Assembly (NCBI GenBank): GCA_944320105.1
Contig: CALUGA010000021.1
Coordinates: 1-45,877 of the forward strand
Source of the DNA: an uncultured Prevotella sp.
GTDB lineage: Bacteria; Bacteroidota; Bacteroidia; Bacteroidales; Bacteroidaceae
DNA: 45,877 nucleotides
Reading direction: 5' to 3'
Part shown: piece after piece, positions 1 to 7,030 of the stretch
Numbering within the stretch: the first letter of the stretch is position 1
Layout: each line of letters begins with the position of its first letter
Program-made: the position numbers and the translations under genes
The notes under the pieces: generated by a model
Seen by the model: the letters and a program-made list of their open reading frames with translations, nothing else
Told to the model about the DNA's origin: nothing
Database searches by the model: none

Positions 1-77
1 TTATCCATTGCCCGTTCTCGTGCGAGTTTTATCCAATCTGTTGATAGTCAAATAAAACCTACCTGATTACAACAAAG

Positions 78-284
78 ATGATGAAAAAGAAGTATGTTAC
101 GCCTACCATCAAGGCGGTTGAGTGGAATTTCCAACAGCCCATCTGCAACGCTGTTTACCAGCAAAGCCCGTGTATCATTATTGACCAAGCGGAGTCGCAG
201 ACGCGCGTTGACCATATCCACAGTTTTGAAAACGGCGCGCTTGGAGGCTGGAACGAAACTCCGGGGGCTTGGCCGGGCAGGTAA
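78..284 (+). CDS. Small hypothetical protein (68 aa) upstream of a lipoprotein gene
   Basis: The predicted product is short, with a basic start (MMKKKYVTPTIKAVEW). This resembles the many small Bacteroidales peptides that begin MKK-Y-xP-xI/V and sit in front of surface-protein genes. The second ATG, at 81, is an equally possible start. I see no signal peptide or membrane segment, but there are two Cys residues and a Gly/Trp/Pro-rich tail. It lies 33 bases ahead of the lipoprotein gene on the same strand, and both starts follow a similar ACAAAG leader, so they are probably co-transcribed. The function is unknown. The reverse-strand open frame across this region is treated as a shadow. Confidence 0.55.
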   Translation: MMKKKYVTPTIKAVEWNFQQPICNAVYQQSPCIIIDQAESQTRVDHIHSFENGALGGWNETPGAWPGR

Positions 285-317
285 AGGAATGTTGGTTGTT
301 ATTGAAAATTTACAAAG

Positions 318-1577
318 ATGAAAAGGTATTTGGGCATATTTGCTATCGTTGCGTGCGGCTTGCTTTGCGGCTGTTCCAACGAAGATGATGCCGTGTTCGC
401 AGACGACACGGCAGACGTTGCGCCCGGCGTGTATTCCGCCGACTTGATGTTTGAGGCCGAGGCAGGCAAAAGCTCCGACCACACCACGCGCGGAATCGAT
501 GGTTTGGGCAACTTCACCAACGAGTACCCTTTTGATTATATCTACGTGCATTCGGCAGACAATGGCCAAGGCGTGGATCACAAGGTGCTCAAGGTGCCTC
601 TCAAGGAGGTCGTGTTCTGCGATAATTGCCGGGGCGTCCACTTGGAGATGGAGGTGAAAGACGGCGAAGGTGGATACACCATAACCAACTCCGAAGGCGA
701 GTCAATCACGCTTGCAGAGGGCGAGGAGGTTTATTTCTCGTCTTATCCTCGTGCATATTGGCATGCCGACAAGGTGTTTGAGTCGCCTGTGACGGGCAGC
801 GACGTGTTCAAACAAACCGAGGAAGTAAACGAGGAACTGCTCAGGAGCGACACTTACTCCAAGGATGAGCTGGCCGCACTGCTGCAGCAAGAAGCCCCGC
901 AGATATTGCTCACGAGGCACTGCACGGGCTTCAGGACAACGTTCATGTTCACTGACGTGTACTCCTTTGGTGAGCACAACTATTCCGTGTCGGAGAAAAC
1001 TTGGGACAGATATTTGCCCGGCACGAAGCCAAGCGACTTTTACATAAAGCTATACATAGGCAACAACTTCTGCCACGACTACGACATATTTAACGATGCC
1101 GTGCCGGAAGCGGACATGGGAGGGTATTATGTAACGAACCAGAACCAATACCAGCAATTTGAGTACGTTGCCTATTCCACAAGCGGTGCCACTTCCGACC
1201 CGGCTTTGATTTATAGCTATTTTGGCTTCGGTTACGGAACGGAGACCGGCAACATACTCATAGCCCCGCTTAACCTGAACGACAACGTGGGAGACATACA
1301 AGATTTTTCCATATACGTGTTCATCAAGTATGCGCCCGATGGCAACGTGAATCTCAACGATGATTCCAACTCCATGTGGCTTCGCGTGAAGATACCAGAC
1401 ATGAACAATCTCGCCAACAGGGTGCATAACTTGATTGTTGCGCTCGACATTCATGAGCTGGAGAACATAATAAATAAGACAAAGGAGGCTCAGGTAACGA
1501 CCCGCAGCCCGTGGCAAGCGCCTATGCGCATGGAGCTGAAGCACCCTTACAAGGTGATTGACGTGCCGGGAGAATAG
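318..1577 (+). CDS. Fimbrillin-like / surface lipoprotein
   Basis: This 419-aa protein starts with a classic lipoprotein signal: basic MKR, a hydrophobic stretch, and the lipobox LLCG-C with Cys at about residue 19. A TTRG motif follows at about residues 56-59, like the N-terminal strand regions of Bacteroidales fimbrillin/Mfa-type proteins. The rest looks like acidic, aromatic-rich beta-sandwich sequence without a catalytic motif. By analogy it would be exported, lipidated and displayed on the cell surface, possibly as a fimbrial subunit or anchor. I cannot assign it to one fimbrillin family with certainty. A strong terminator follows the stop codon, so the 78-1577 pair forms a closed unit. 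Its promoter would lie at or left of the window edge. Confidence 0.6.
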   Translation: MKRYLGIFAIVACGLLCGCSNEDDAVFADDTADVAPGVYSADLMFEAEAGKSSDHTTRGIDGLGNFTNEYPFDYIYVHSADNGQGVDHKVLKVPLKEVVFCDNCRGVHLEMEVKDGEGGYTITNSEGESITLAEGEEVYFSSYPRAYWHADKVFESPVTGSDVFKQTEEVNEELLRSDTYSKDELAALLQQEAPQILLTRHCTGFRTTFMFTDVYSFGEHNYSVSEKTWDRYLPGTKPSDFYIKLYIGNNFCHDYDIFNDAVPEADMGGYYVTNQNQYQQFEYVAYSTSGATSDPALIYSYFGFGYGTETGNILIAPLNLNDNVGDIQDFSIYVFIKYAPDGNVNLNDDSNSMWLRVKIPDMNNLANRVHNLIVALDIHELENIINKTKEAQVTTRSPWQAPMRMELKHPYKVIDVPGE

Positions 1578-1602
1578 CATTTGTTTTTTCATATCTTACC
1601 AA

Positions 1603-1644
1603 GGAAAGGCCACACAAGCAAGTTATGTGGCCTTTTCCTTTTTT
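1603..1644 (+). terminator. Intrinsic terminator after the lipoprotein gene
   Basis: A 12-bp stem (GGAAAGGCCACA pairing with TGTGGCCTTTTCC, one bulged T) is followed by a run of T. It starts 25 bases after the stop codon of the lipoprotein gene. Confidence 0.85.
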
Positions 1645-1704
1645 CGGGGCGGCGCGCCTGCGCCGTGCCGTCAATGAACAAACAGACAAAGGGAGGAAGA
1701 GAGG

Positions 1705-1983
1705 ATGAGAGTTAGGATGAAAGACGGACTGCTGCTAAGGGAGGTGGCAGGCGAACACATACTGATTGACGCGAGCGGGGAGGTGGACTTCTCGCGGATG
1801 CTGCTGCTCAGCGACACGGCGGCAACCCTCGTGCAGGCCCTGCTGCAAGGCCCGCGCACCGCCGAGGAGCTGGCCGACTTGCTGGCCGAGGAGTACGACG
1901 TGGCCGCAGCCGACGCCCTGCCCGACGTGGTGAGCCTGCTCAAGCAGATGGCCAGCGACGGGATGCTGCAGGAAGTAAAGTAA
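1705..1983 (+). CDS. PqqD-like (RiPP recognition element type) small protein
   Basis: The 92-aa product has the PqqD fold pattern. A short beta-rich N-terminus (LLREVAGEHILIDASGEVDFSRMLLL) leads into helices with the typical 'D.AA.LVQALL.GPRTAEELADLLAEEYDV' winged-helix-like run and a closing helix. In characterised systems PqqD domains bind leader peptides for modifying enzymes. Here no precursor peptide or radical-SAM partner is adjacent. Family members also occur in 'HPr-rel' cassettes with an HprK-like kinase and a PF14907-type nucleotidyltransferase. Both partners are present in this window, at 23907-24761 and 4208-5305, on the opposite strand at either end of the polysaccharide locus. 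The actual role is unknown. The start is the first ATG after AGGAAGAGAGG, a plausible ribosome-binding site. Confidence 0.7.
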   Translation: MRVRMKDGLLLREVAGEHILIDASGEVDFSRMLLLSDTAATLVQALLQGPRTAEELADLLAEEYDVAAADALPDVVSLLKQMASDGMLQEVK

Positions 1984-2014
1984 GGAAGTTCCTCTCTCCG
2001 GCTCTCCCCGGTGA

Positions 2015-2050
2015 AGCCCCTCTCCGGCTCTCCCCCGTGGGGAGAGGGCT
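2015..2050. repeat. Solo 36-bp palindromic element, same family as the ends of the leuS insertion
   Basis: It reads AGCCCCTCTCC, two variable bases, CTCTCCCC, then TGGGGAGAGGGCT, an imperfect hairpin. Near-identical copies lie at 8166-8201 and 35189-35224, and an inverted one at 35650-35686. A degenerate partial copy (CCTCTCTCCGGCTCTCCCC) precedes it at about 1990-2010. It is non-coding here, between the PqqD-like gene and the shared terminator. Confidence 0.8.
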
Positions 2051-2096
2051 GTGGGAGTGATGGAAGTAATTGTGGTGATGGGTGATGGGAATATAA

Positions 2097-2144
2097 AAGC
2101 CGCCCCGCTGCACGATGTTGTGCGGCGGGGCGGCTTGGTTTTTT
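2097..2144. terminator. Bidirectional terminator between the PqqD-like and OmpA-family genes
   Basis: AAGCCGCCCCGC pairs with GCGGGGCGGCTT around a loop, followed by GGTTTTTT on the + strand and TTTTATATT on the - strand. The two flanking genes converge, so one hairpin can serve both: the PqqD-like gene ending at 1983 (+) and the end of the polysaccharide locus at 2207 (-). Confidence 0.85.
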
Positions 2145-2206
2145 GTTCGGGCTTGGGCTGCCGCCCGGACGTGTGGCCGGGCGGCGTTGGCCATTGGCTT
2201 GGTGAG

Positions 2207-3943
2207 TTACTTCTTGTCGATTACGTAGCTTATGCGCACCTTTACGCAGCGGTTGAGCTTGGCGTTGAGTCCGCGCGTGCTCTTGTCGCTTACGTTGGCG
2301 ATGGGGTTGGAGAGGGCGTTGAGCGAGAAGCTGCCGGGCGCGATGTTGCGCAGCGCGCCGCTGTCGCGCAGCCACTGTATCACGGTGCGGGCGCGGTTGT
2401 AGGCCAGCGTCTTGTTGCGCTCCTGGCCCACGCTCTCGGCATCGCGGCCGGTGAAGTTGTCCTGGCTGGTGGCCAGGCCCTCGGCCGAGACGAACTGTAT
2501 GCGCCCCTCGGCGAAGATGCGGCGCAGCTTGGCCACGGCGGCAGTGTCGGCGCCGGTGGCGTTGCCCTCGATGGCGGCGTAGACGTCGGCGAAGCTGTAG
2601 AGCTGCGACTCGGGGTCGATGGTCATGCTGCGGCGCACTATGTCGAGGCCCTGGTGGGCGTTAAGCCCGAACGACTCGCTCTCCTTGTAGTTGTCGGCCT
2701 CCATGAGGCTCTGCGTGGCCGTCTCGCTGTCAACGCGGTAGTGCCACGTGCGGTTGCCCGAGTAGATGGGGGCGTAGTAGTAGCCCGCCTTGTCCTTGAA
2801 AGCCTGCATGCTCTGTGCGTCCATGGCGAGCGACATGGGCGCGCTGCCCATCTCGTAGCCCTGGGTGCCGGCGGCAGCCGCAGCGGCCTTGCTGTCGGCG
2901 GTAGGCACGTCCTCGGTGGACAGCTGTGTGAGTGGGCGTCCTTCGGCCAAGGCATCGGCCACGGCCTCGCTGTCGGCAAACCGCTTCTGCGTGAACACAC
3001 CCGATGCGAGATAGTCGATGGCGTCAACCTTGGCCGTGCTCACGATGGGCGCGTCGTCGCGGCCCGAGTAGTTGTTGGGGAAGAACACGTAGAACTCCAT
3101 CGTGCCATACTCCGGGCAGGCGGGCGGCAGCACCTTGTTGGTTATGTAGATGGGCTGCTCGCACTCCAGGCACCTCTCCCAGTAGCGTTTCTTGAAGTAG
3201 TAGGTGAGGCCCACGCTCAGCCCAACGTTGGAGTCGAACCAGCGGCTGTCCTCGCCGTTGCTCTTCAGCGTAACGGCGTCGAAGTTGGTTTGGTAGACCA
3301 TGGCTTGAGCCTTCACGTCGAGCGACAGGTTCTTCTTCCTGCTGAAGAAGCGGCTGTACTGCAGTTCGAAGTGGCCGCTCCACTCGTTGCGCTGCGCGTC
3401 GATGCCGTAGTGGTGGAGCGCGCCGAGGCCCACGGATGCTATGAACTGGTTCATGAGCCGCTTAGAGTCCTTGCCCTCGTAGCCGCAGAAGAGGCGCGAG
3501 AGGTTGAACATGGCGTTGACGTTAAAGTCGAGCCACTTCATCTTCGTTTCCCAGTAGGGTGTGCCGTCGCTGGTGGTGAGCTGCCCGCCCTGGGCAAACA
3601 TGGTGTGCTCCTTGCTGTAGCCCTTGGAGTTGCCCATGCCGAACTGCACCTTTGCGCCTATGCCCGGCGTGAACCACTTACCCACGCCCACCTTGAAGTC
3701 GGGCGAGAGCAGTCCGCCGAAGTCGCCCACGGAGCCATAATCGCCGAGGAAGGCGTGGTAGCCCACGGAGGCAGTTACGAACCAGTTGTCCCAAAAGCGG
3801 TTGGTGACCACGCGGTAGTGGTCGTCGGTGGGCTGGGGCTGCACCATGGCTTCGCCCCTCACCGTGTCGCTGACCACCGTCTGCGCACTGGCGGCGCCGC
3901 CGACAAGCAGCAGCGCCATGATAGGAATCATTGCTTTTTTCAT
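2207..3943 (-). CDS. OmpA-family outer-membrane protein at the end of the polysaccharide locus
   Basis: This 578-aa protein has a Sec signal peptide (MKKAMIPIMALLLVGGAASAQ). An N-terminal region of amphipathic strands (about residues 22-235, e.g. WFVTASVGYHAFLGDYG) looks like an outer-membrane beta-barrel. The C-terminal ~130 residues are OmpA-like: 'QFVSAEGLATSQDN', then 'ERNKTLAYNRARTVIQWL', the pattern of the peptidoglycan-binding fold. The link between barrel and OmpA domain is long and Ala-rich. I chose the ATG at 3943 because the signal peptide starts there; the frame stays open upstream only through a 9-bp repeat array, giving a meaningless Pro-Ile-Arg repeat. It is the last gene of the locus and ends before a bidirectional terminator. 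It may support surface attachment or export of the polysaccharide, which is inference. Confidence 0.75.
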   Translation of the reverse strand: MKKAMIPIMALLLVGGAASAQTVVSDTVRGEAMVQPQPTDDHYRVVTNRFWDNWFVTASVGYHAFLGDYGSVGDFGGLLSPDFKVGVGKWFTPGIGAKVQFGMGNSKGYSKEHTMFAQGGQLTTSDGTPYWETKMKWLDFNVNAMFNLSRLFCGYEGKDSKRLMNQFIASVGLGALHHYGIDAQRNEWSGHFELQYSRFFSRKKNLSLDVKAQAMVYQTNFDAVTLKSNGEDSRWFDSNVGLSVGLTYYFKKRYWERCLECEQPIYITNKVLPPACPEYGTMEFYVFFPNNYSGRDDAPIVSTAKVDAIDYLASGVFTQKRFADSEAVADALAEGRPLTQLSTEDVPTADSKAAAAAAGTQGYEMGSAPMSLAMDAQSMQAFKDKAGYYYAPIYSGNRTWHYRVDSETATQSLMEADNYKESESFGLNAHQGLDIVRRSMTIDPESQLYSFADVYAAIEGNATGADTAAVAKLRRIFAEGRIQFVSAEGLATSQDNFTGRDAESVGQERNKTLAYNRARTVIQWLRDSGALRNIAPGSFSLNALSNPIANVSDKSTRGLNAKLNRCVKVRISYVIDKK

Positions 3944-3983
3944 CTTAATTATCAGTTGTTGTTGGTTGATGCTTTTTATTGGG

Positions 3984-4082
3984 ATTATAAGTCTTATAGG
4001 GCTTATGGGTCTTATAGGACTTATGGGTCTTATGGGTCTTATAGGGCTTATGGGTCTTATAGGACTTATAGGTCTTATAGGA
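3984..4082. repeat. 9-bp tandem repeat array upstream of the OmpA-family gene
   Basis: About eleven consecutive units of consensus CTTAT(A/G)GG(T/A/G) on the + strand have their CTTAT cores exactly 9 bases apart (3993, 4002, 4011 and so on to 4074). A similar array lies at 23861-23922, upstream of the wza-like gene. On the transcribed strand it sits 40 bases before the OmpA start codon. Confidence 0.9.
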
Positions 4083-4228
4083 GTACTGGGAATATGCGAG
4101 CCACGCCCTGCCACGTTGGATGGCGCAGCCAACTTTTAATTTTTAACTTTTAACTTCCCTCGCGCCCTGCCACGATGCATATTTTCTTAACTCTTAACTC
4201 TTAACTCTTAATTCTTAACTCTTAATTT
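4083..4228. repeat. Composite dispersed repeat with a 7-bp array at a gene 3' end
   Basis: On the - strand the block begins within the last codons of the nucleotidyltransferase gene with six TTAAGAG/TTAAGAA heptads (cores at 4186-4221, spacing 7). It continues with AATATGCATCGTGGCAGGGCG, a second AAGTTAAAA-rich stretch, and ends in GGCAGGGCGTGGCTCGC and ATTCCCAGTACTC. The same order recurs at 8229-8372. It is probably non-coding beyond the stop codon. Confidence 0.8.
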
Positions 4229-5305
4229 ATCTGCTGTTTTGCTGGCCATGAAGAAGAATGCTTCGGCGGGCATGAGGCTGAAGAGGCGCAGGCTGCGGCG
4301 GAGCCAGAAGAGGGCGTTGCGGATGATGCGCAGCGGCGCGGGCAGCTGTCGGCCCGAGTCCTCGCGCTCGGCCTTGAGCGTGTAGCCGTCGCCCATGAAC
4401 ACGGAGTAGAGGCAGGCCGTGGCCTTGGTAGGGGGCAGCGGGGCCAGCGGCGGCTCGCCGGGGCAGGCGAGGTAGGCATCGATGAAGGAAAGCAGGGCCT
4501 TGCCGAAACGCCATGCCCCGAGGTGGCGCAGCAGCGCGGCGAGGCTCTGTGCGTTTACGTTGGCGCGGCGCGCCATCACCGCCACGTCGCACACCTGCTT
4601 GAGGCCGATGCCGTAGGAGAGCACGTGGCGGCGCAGGTGGAGCACTATGCAGGCCAGGGCGAACTCCGCCGACCCCGGGCCGGGCAGTGCGTTTTGTTCC
4701 TGCCTGCCCTCGGCTATGCGCCTGAGGCGGGCGGCGGCGATGGGGTTGTAGAGCTGTTCGTAGCGGGGGTGGAACTCGGCGCGGCAGCGGTGGGCGCCGG
4801 GCGGTGTGGGGCTTCCGTCGAGGTGGGGGCCAATGTCGTCGGCCACGATGTCGCCGCTTTCGTAGTAGAAGGCAATGCCCCGCCGCCGTAGCGCGGCGGG
4901 CAGCGCGGGCCATCCGCCGGTGACCACTATGTCGATGTCGCCGTAGCAGCGGTGCAGCGGCTCGGGGTAGAAGCGCGCCACGGCAGCCCCCTTAACCACC
5001 TCGCCCGTCATTCCCTCGGCGCGGAGCAAGGCCAGCAGGCGTTGGCCGTAGCCGTCGAGGCGGCTGTTCACCTGCTCCAGGTGCATGAGGTAGAGCACCC
5101 ACTGCTGCCACAGTTCCCCGCCGGGCCTGGCGCCGCCCCGGGCTATGCCATCGGCCACGATGCCGGCCACGGCCTGGCGGCAGGCCAGGGCGAAGAGCTG
5201 CCGCCACTGCCCGTCGTCGCAGGGCGATGGGCAGGCTGCGGGCGGCGTACAACCCCAAAGTCCGGCCCGCAGGTAGTGGAAAAGCAGCAGCTCGGTATCA
5301 GTCAT
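4208..5305 (-). CDS. Nucleotidyltransferase-fold protein (PF14907-like)
   Basis: The 365-aa product carries the NTP_transf_5 signature: 'EVVKGAAVARFYPEPLHRCYGDIDIVV'. The GDIDI supplies the paired Asp residues of a polymerase-beta-type nucleotidyltransferase, after the conserved KGxA-x4-YP. A helical remainder with 'ALACIVLHLRRHVLSYGIGLKQVCDVAVM' fits the family. Such enzymes accompany HprK-like kinases and PqqD-like proteins in other genomes, and both occur in this window. The substrate is unknown. The start overlaps the preceding GT2 gene by 8 bases (ATGACTGA), so translation is coupled. The last codons (LRVKN, stop) are made by the 7-bp repeat that follows, suggesting the 3' end was rewritten by repeat insertion. 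Confidence 0.75.
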   Translation of the reverse strand: MTDTELLLFHYLRAGLWGCTPPAACPSPCDDGQWRQLFALACRQAVAGIVADGIARGGARPGGELWQQWVLYLMHLEQVNSRLDGYGQRLLALLRAEGMTGEVVKGAAVARFYPEPLHRCYGDIDIVVTGGWPALPAALRRRGIAFYYESGDIVADDIGPHLDGSPTPPGAHRCRAEFHPRYEQLYNPIAAARLRRIAEGRQEQNALPGPGSAEFALACIVLHLRRHVLSYGIGLKQVCDVAVMARRANVNAQSLAALLRHLGAWRFGKALLSFIDAYLACPGEPPLAPLPPTKATACLYSVFMGDGYTLKAEREDSGRQLPAPLRIIRNALFWLRRSLRLFSLMPAEAFFFMASKTADKLRVKN

Positions 5306-6095
5306 TGTGGAACTTAGAGTCTGTTTTTATTTTCTTTGCCCTGAGCTTGGCATCGATGTATTGCGGCACCTTCCAGCCCATCTTGAGCAGTTTCTCCGGC
5401 ACACCCCAGAAGCCGTGCGAGCGGTACATACGCACGTCCTCGCGCCACACCGAGCTGCGGCTGGCACCGCCTGTGGACAGTCCGCCCATGCGCATCTTCA
5501 CGAAATAGCGGTTGAGGTATTCCACGTGGAGCCTGTTTTCGTAGAGGCAGCGCACGAGGAAGTCGGAGTCGGAGGCCACGCGGTAGCTCTCGTCGTAGAG
5601 GCCCAGTCGGAGCAGCACGTCGCGGCGTATGTAAACGGTGGGGTGGAGGGGCAGCCATCCCAGGCGCACCTTCCAGCGGTGGTAGCGCCCGCTCACCCAG
5701 TTGCGCACCACCCGCGAGGTGTCGCTGGCGTCGACGTAAAGGCCGTTGCCGTAAACCACGTCGGCCCCGGTGGCGCGGAACAAGGCCGCGATGTCGGCCA
5801 CCACGTGGCTGTCGAAGAAGAAGTCGTCGCTGTGGAGCAGGCCCACCACGTCGCCCGTGGCCAGGCGTATGCCCTTGTTTATGGCCTCGTACATGCCGCT
5901 GTCAGGCTCCGACACCACCTTGTCCACCATCTTTCGGTCGCGGTATCTGTCTATCACGTCAACCGAGCCGTCGGTGCTCGCCCCGTCGATGATGATGTGC
6001 TCAATGTCGGGGTAGTCTTGTGCCAGCACGCTCTCGATGGTCTGGCCAATGGTGGAGCGGCGGTTGTAGCAGGAAGTTATAATGCTTACTTTCAT
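5298..6095 (-). CDS. Family 2 glycosyltransferase
   Basis: This 265-aa GT-A enzyme begins with 'MKVSIITSCYNRRSTIGQTIESVLAQDYPDIEHIIIDGASTDGS', the nucleotide-sugar binding half of GT2. The DxD-type metal site is in 'GLLHSDDFFF' (about residues 85-94), and the acceptor side includes 'LHPTVYIRRDVL'. It resembles colanic-acid WcaA/WcaE-type transferases. It probably adds one sugar to the lipid-linked repeat unit on the cytoplasmic face. The ATG at 6095 overlaps the upstream stop as ATGA, which fixes the start; the same frame runs open further upstream only as a shadow of the preceding gene. Confidence 0.85.
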   Translation of the reverse strand: MKVSIITSCYNRRSTIGQTIESVLAQDYPDIEHIIIDGASTDGSVDVIDRYRDRKMVDKVVSEPDSGMYEAINKGIRLATGDVVGLLHSDDFFFDSHVVADIAALFRATGADVVYGNGLYVDASDTSRVVRNWVSGRYHRWKVRLGWLPLHPTVYIRRDVLLRLGLYDESYRVASDSDFLVRCLYENRLHVEYLNRYFVKMRMGGLSTGGASRSSVWREDVRMYRSHGFWGVPEKLLKMGWKVPQYIDAKLRAKKIKTDSKFHND

Positions 6096-7009
6096 CTCTC
6101 TTTGTTTTCGTCGGAGCCTTGCGCGGCGGGGCCTTGCCCGTAGTTTTGGCTCAGGTACAGCCTTATGCGCTGAGGGTCGAAGCCCAGGCGCTTCTTTGTT
6201 TCGTAAACCTTGGCATCGGCCAGCGTCCTGTACCAGAAGCCTTGCAGGAAGTGCCACAGGAATCCCTCCTTGCCGTCGAGGAAGCCCAGGCGCACGAAGT
6301 AGCGGTAGCAGAACAGGGCGAAGGCCCTGAAGAACAGCGGCAGGCGCGTGTAGAACAGCTTGCCCCGCCTTACCCGTGCCGTGTGGCGGCCCGAGTTGAG
6401 GCTGTTGTCGGCCATGCCATACTCGGTTAGCAGCAGGTCGGCGGCCTCGCGCGTGGCGTAGCCGTTGTGCTTGGCCGTCCACCACGTAAGGCCGTTGAGG
6501 TTGTCGTCGTAGAAGGGGTGGCTCAGCGCGCCCACGGTGCCGCTGGCCAGGCGTATGTGCTCGTCCATCTGTCGGTTCTCGCACTGTGCGCAGCCTGCGC
6601 GGAAGAGCCTGAGCAGGATGAGGGGTATGATGCCGTGGCGGATGTAGCGGCCCATGAAGATGCGTCGGCATGGCGCGGTGTAGGCGTTGACGCCGGGCGG
6701 CGATGCAGGCAGCCGTCTGTGGAGTTCGTCGATAAGCTCGTCGGAGAGGTACTCGTCGGCATCCATGCGCCACACCCACTGCGTGGCAATGGGCAGGTGA
6801 GCCAAGGCCCAGTTGAACTGCGTGGCGTAGTTAACCCACTTGTTGCTGTACACCCTGGCCCCCATCTCCTCGGCCAACTGCACGGTGGCGTCGGTGGAAA
6901 AAGAGTCAACGACGAATATTTCCTTGGCAAACCGCCTTGCGTTTTCCAGGCAGCGGCGGATGTGCAGCTCCTCGTTGTAGGTAAGAATTATGACAGAAAT
7001 GTCGAGCAT
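6092..7009 (-). CDS. Family 2 glycosyltransferase (WaaE/KdtX-like)
   Basis: The 305-aa protein starts 'MLDISVIILTYNEELHIRRCLENARRFAKEIFVVDSFSTDAT' and has its metal-binding DxD in 'WVWRMDADEYLSDELIDEL' (about residues 79-97). This is typical of the short GT2 group that includes the core heptose/glucose transferase WaaE. The C-terminal third is basic and aromatic (FFRAFALFCYRYFVRLGF), likely a membrane-associated amphipathic region. It is coupled to the next gene by ATGA, and the four-HTH gene lies 21 bases upstream. Donor and acceptor cannot be read from the sequence. Confidence 0.85.
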   Translation of the reverse strand: MLDISVIILTYNEELHIRRCLENARRFAKEIFVVDSFSTDATVQLAEEMGARVYSNKWVNYATQFNWALAHLPIATQWVWRMDADEYLSDELIDELHRRLPASPPGVNAYTAPCRRIFMGRYIRHGIIPLILLRLFRAGCAQCENRQMDEHIRLASGTVGALSHPFYDDNLNGLTWWTAKHNGYATREAADLLLTEYGMADNSLNSGRHTARVRRGKLFYTRLPLFFRAFALFCYRYFVRLGFLDGKEGFLWHFLQGFWYRTLADAKVYETKKRLGFDPQRIRLYLSQNYGQGPAAQGSDENKER

Positions 7010-7030
7010 GGTTAATTTGTTTTTGTGGCG

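Noticed and set aside
2051-4153. A 700-codon open frame on the + strand opposite the OmpA-family gene
   Set aside because: It is an antisense shadow produced by GC-rich codon use. It has no domain pattern, and its opposite-strand partner has a signal peptide and OmpA motifs. The same applies to long antisense frames over infB (42295-43731), nusA (43926-45164) and the alternate frame over the GH43-like gene (36798-38255).
3984-4228. Repeat arrays as a CRISPR
   Set aside because: Units of 7 and 9 bp are directly adjacent with no unique spacers, and no cas genes are present.
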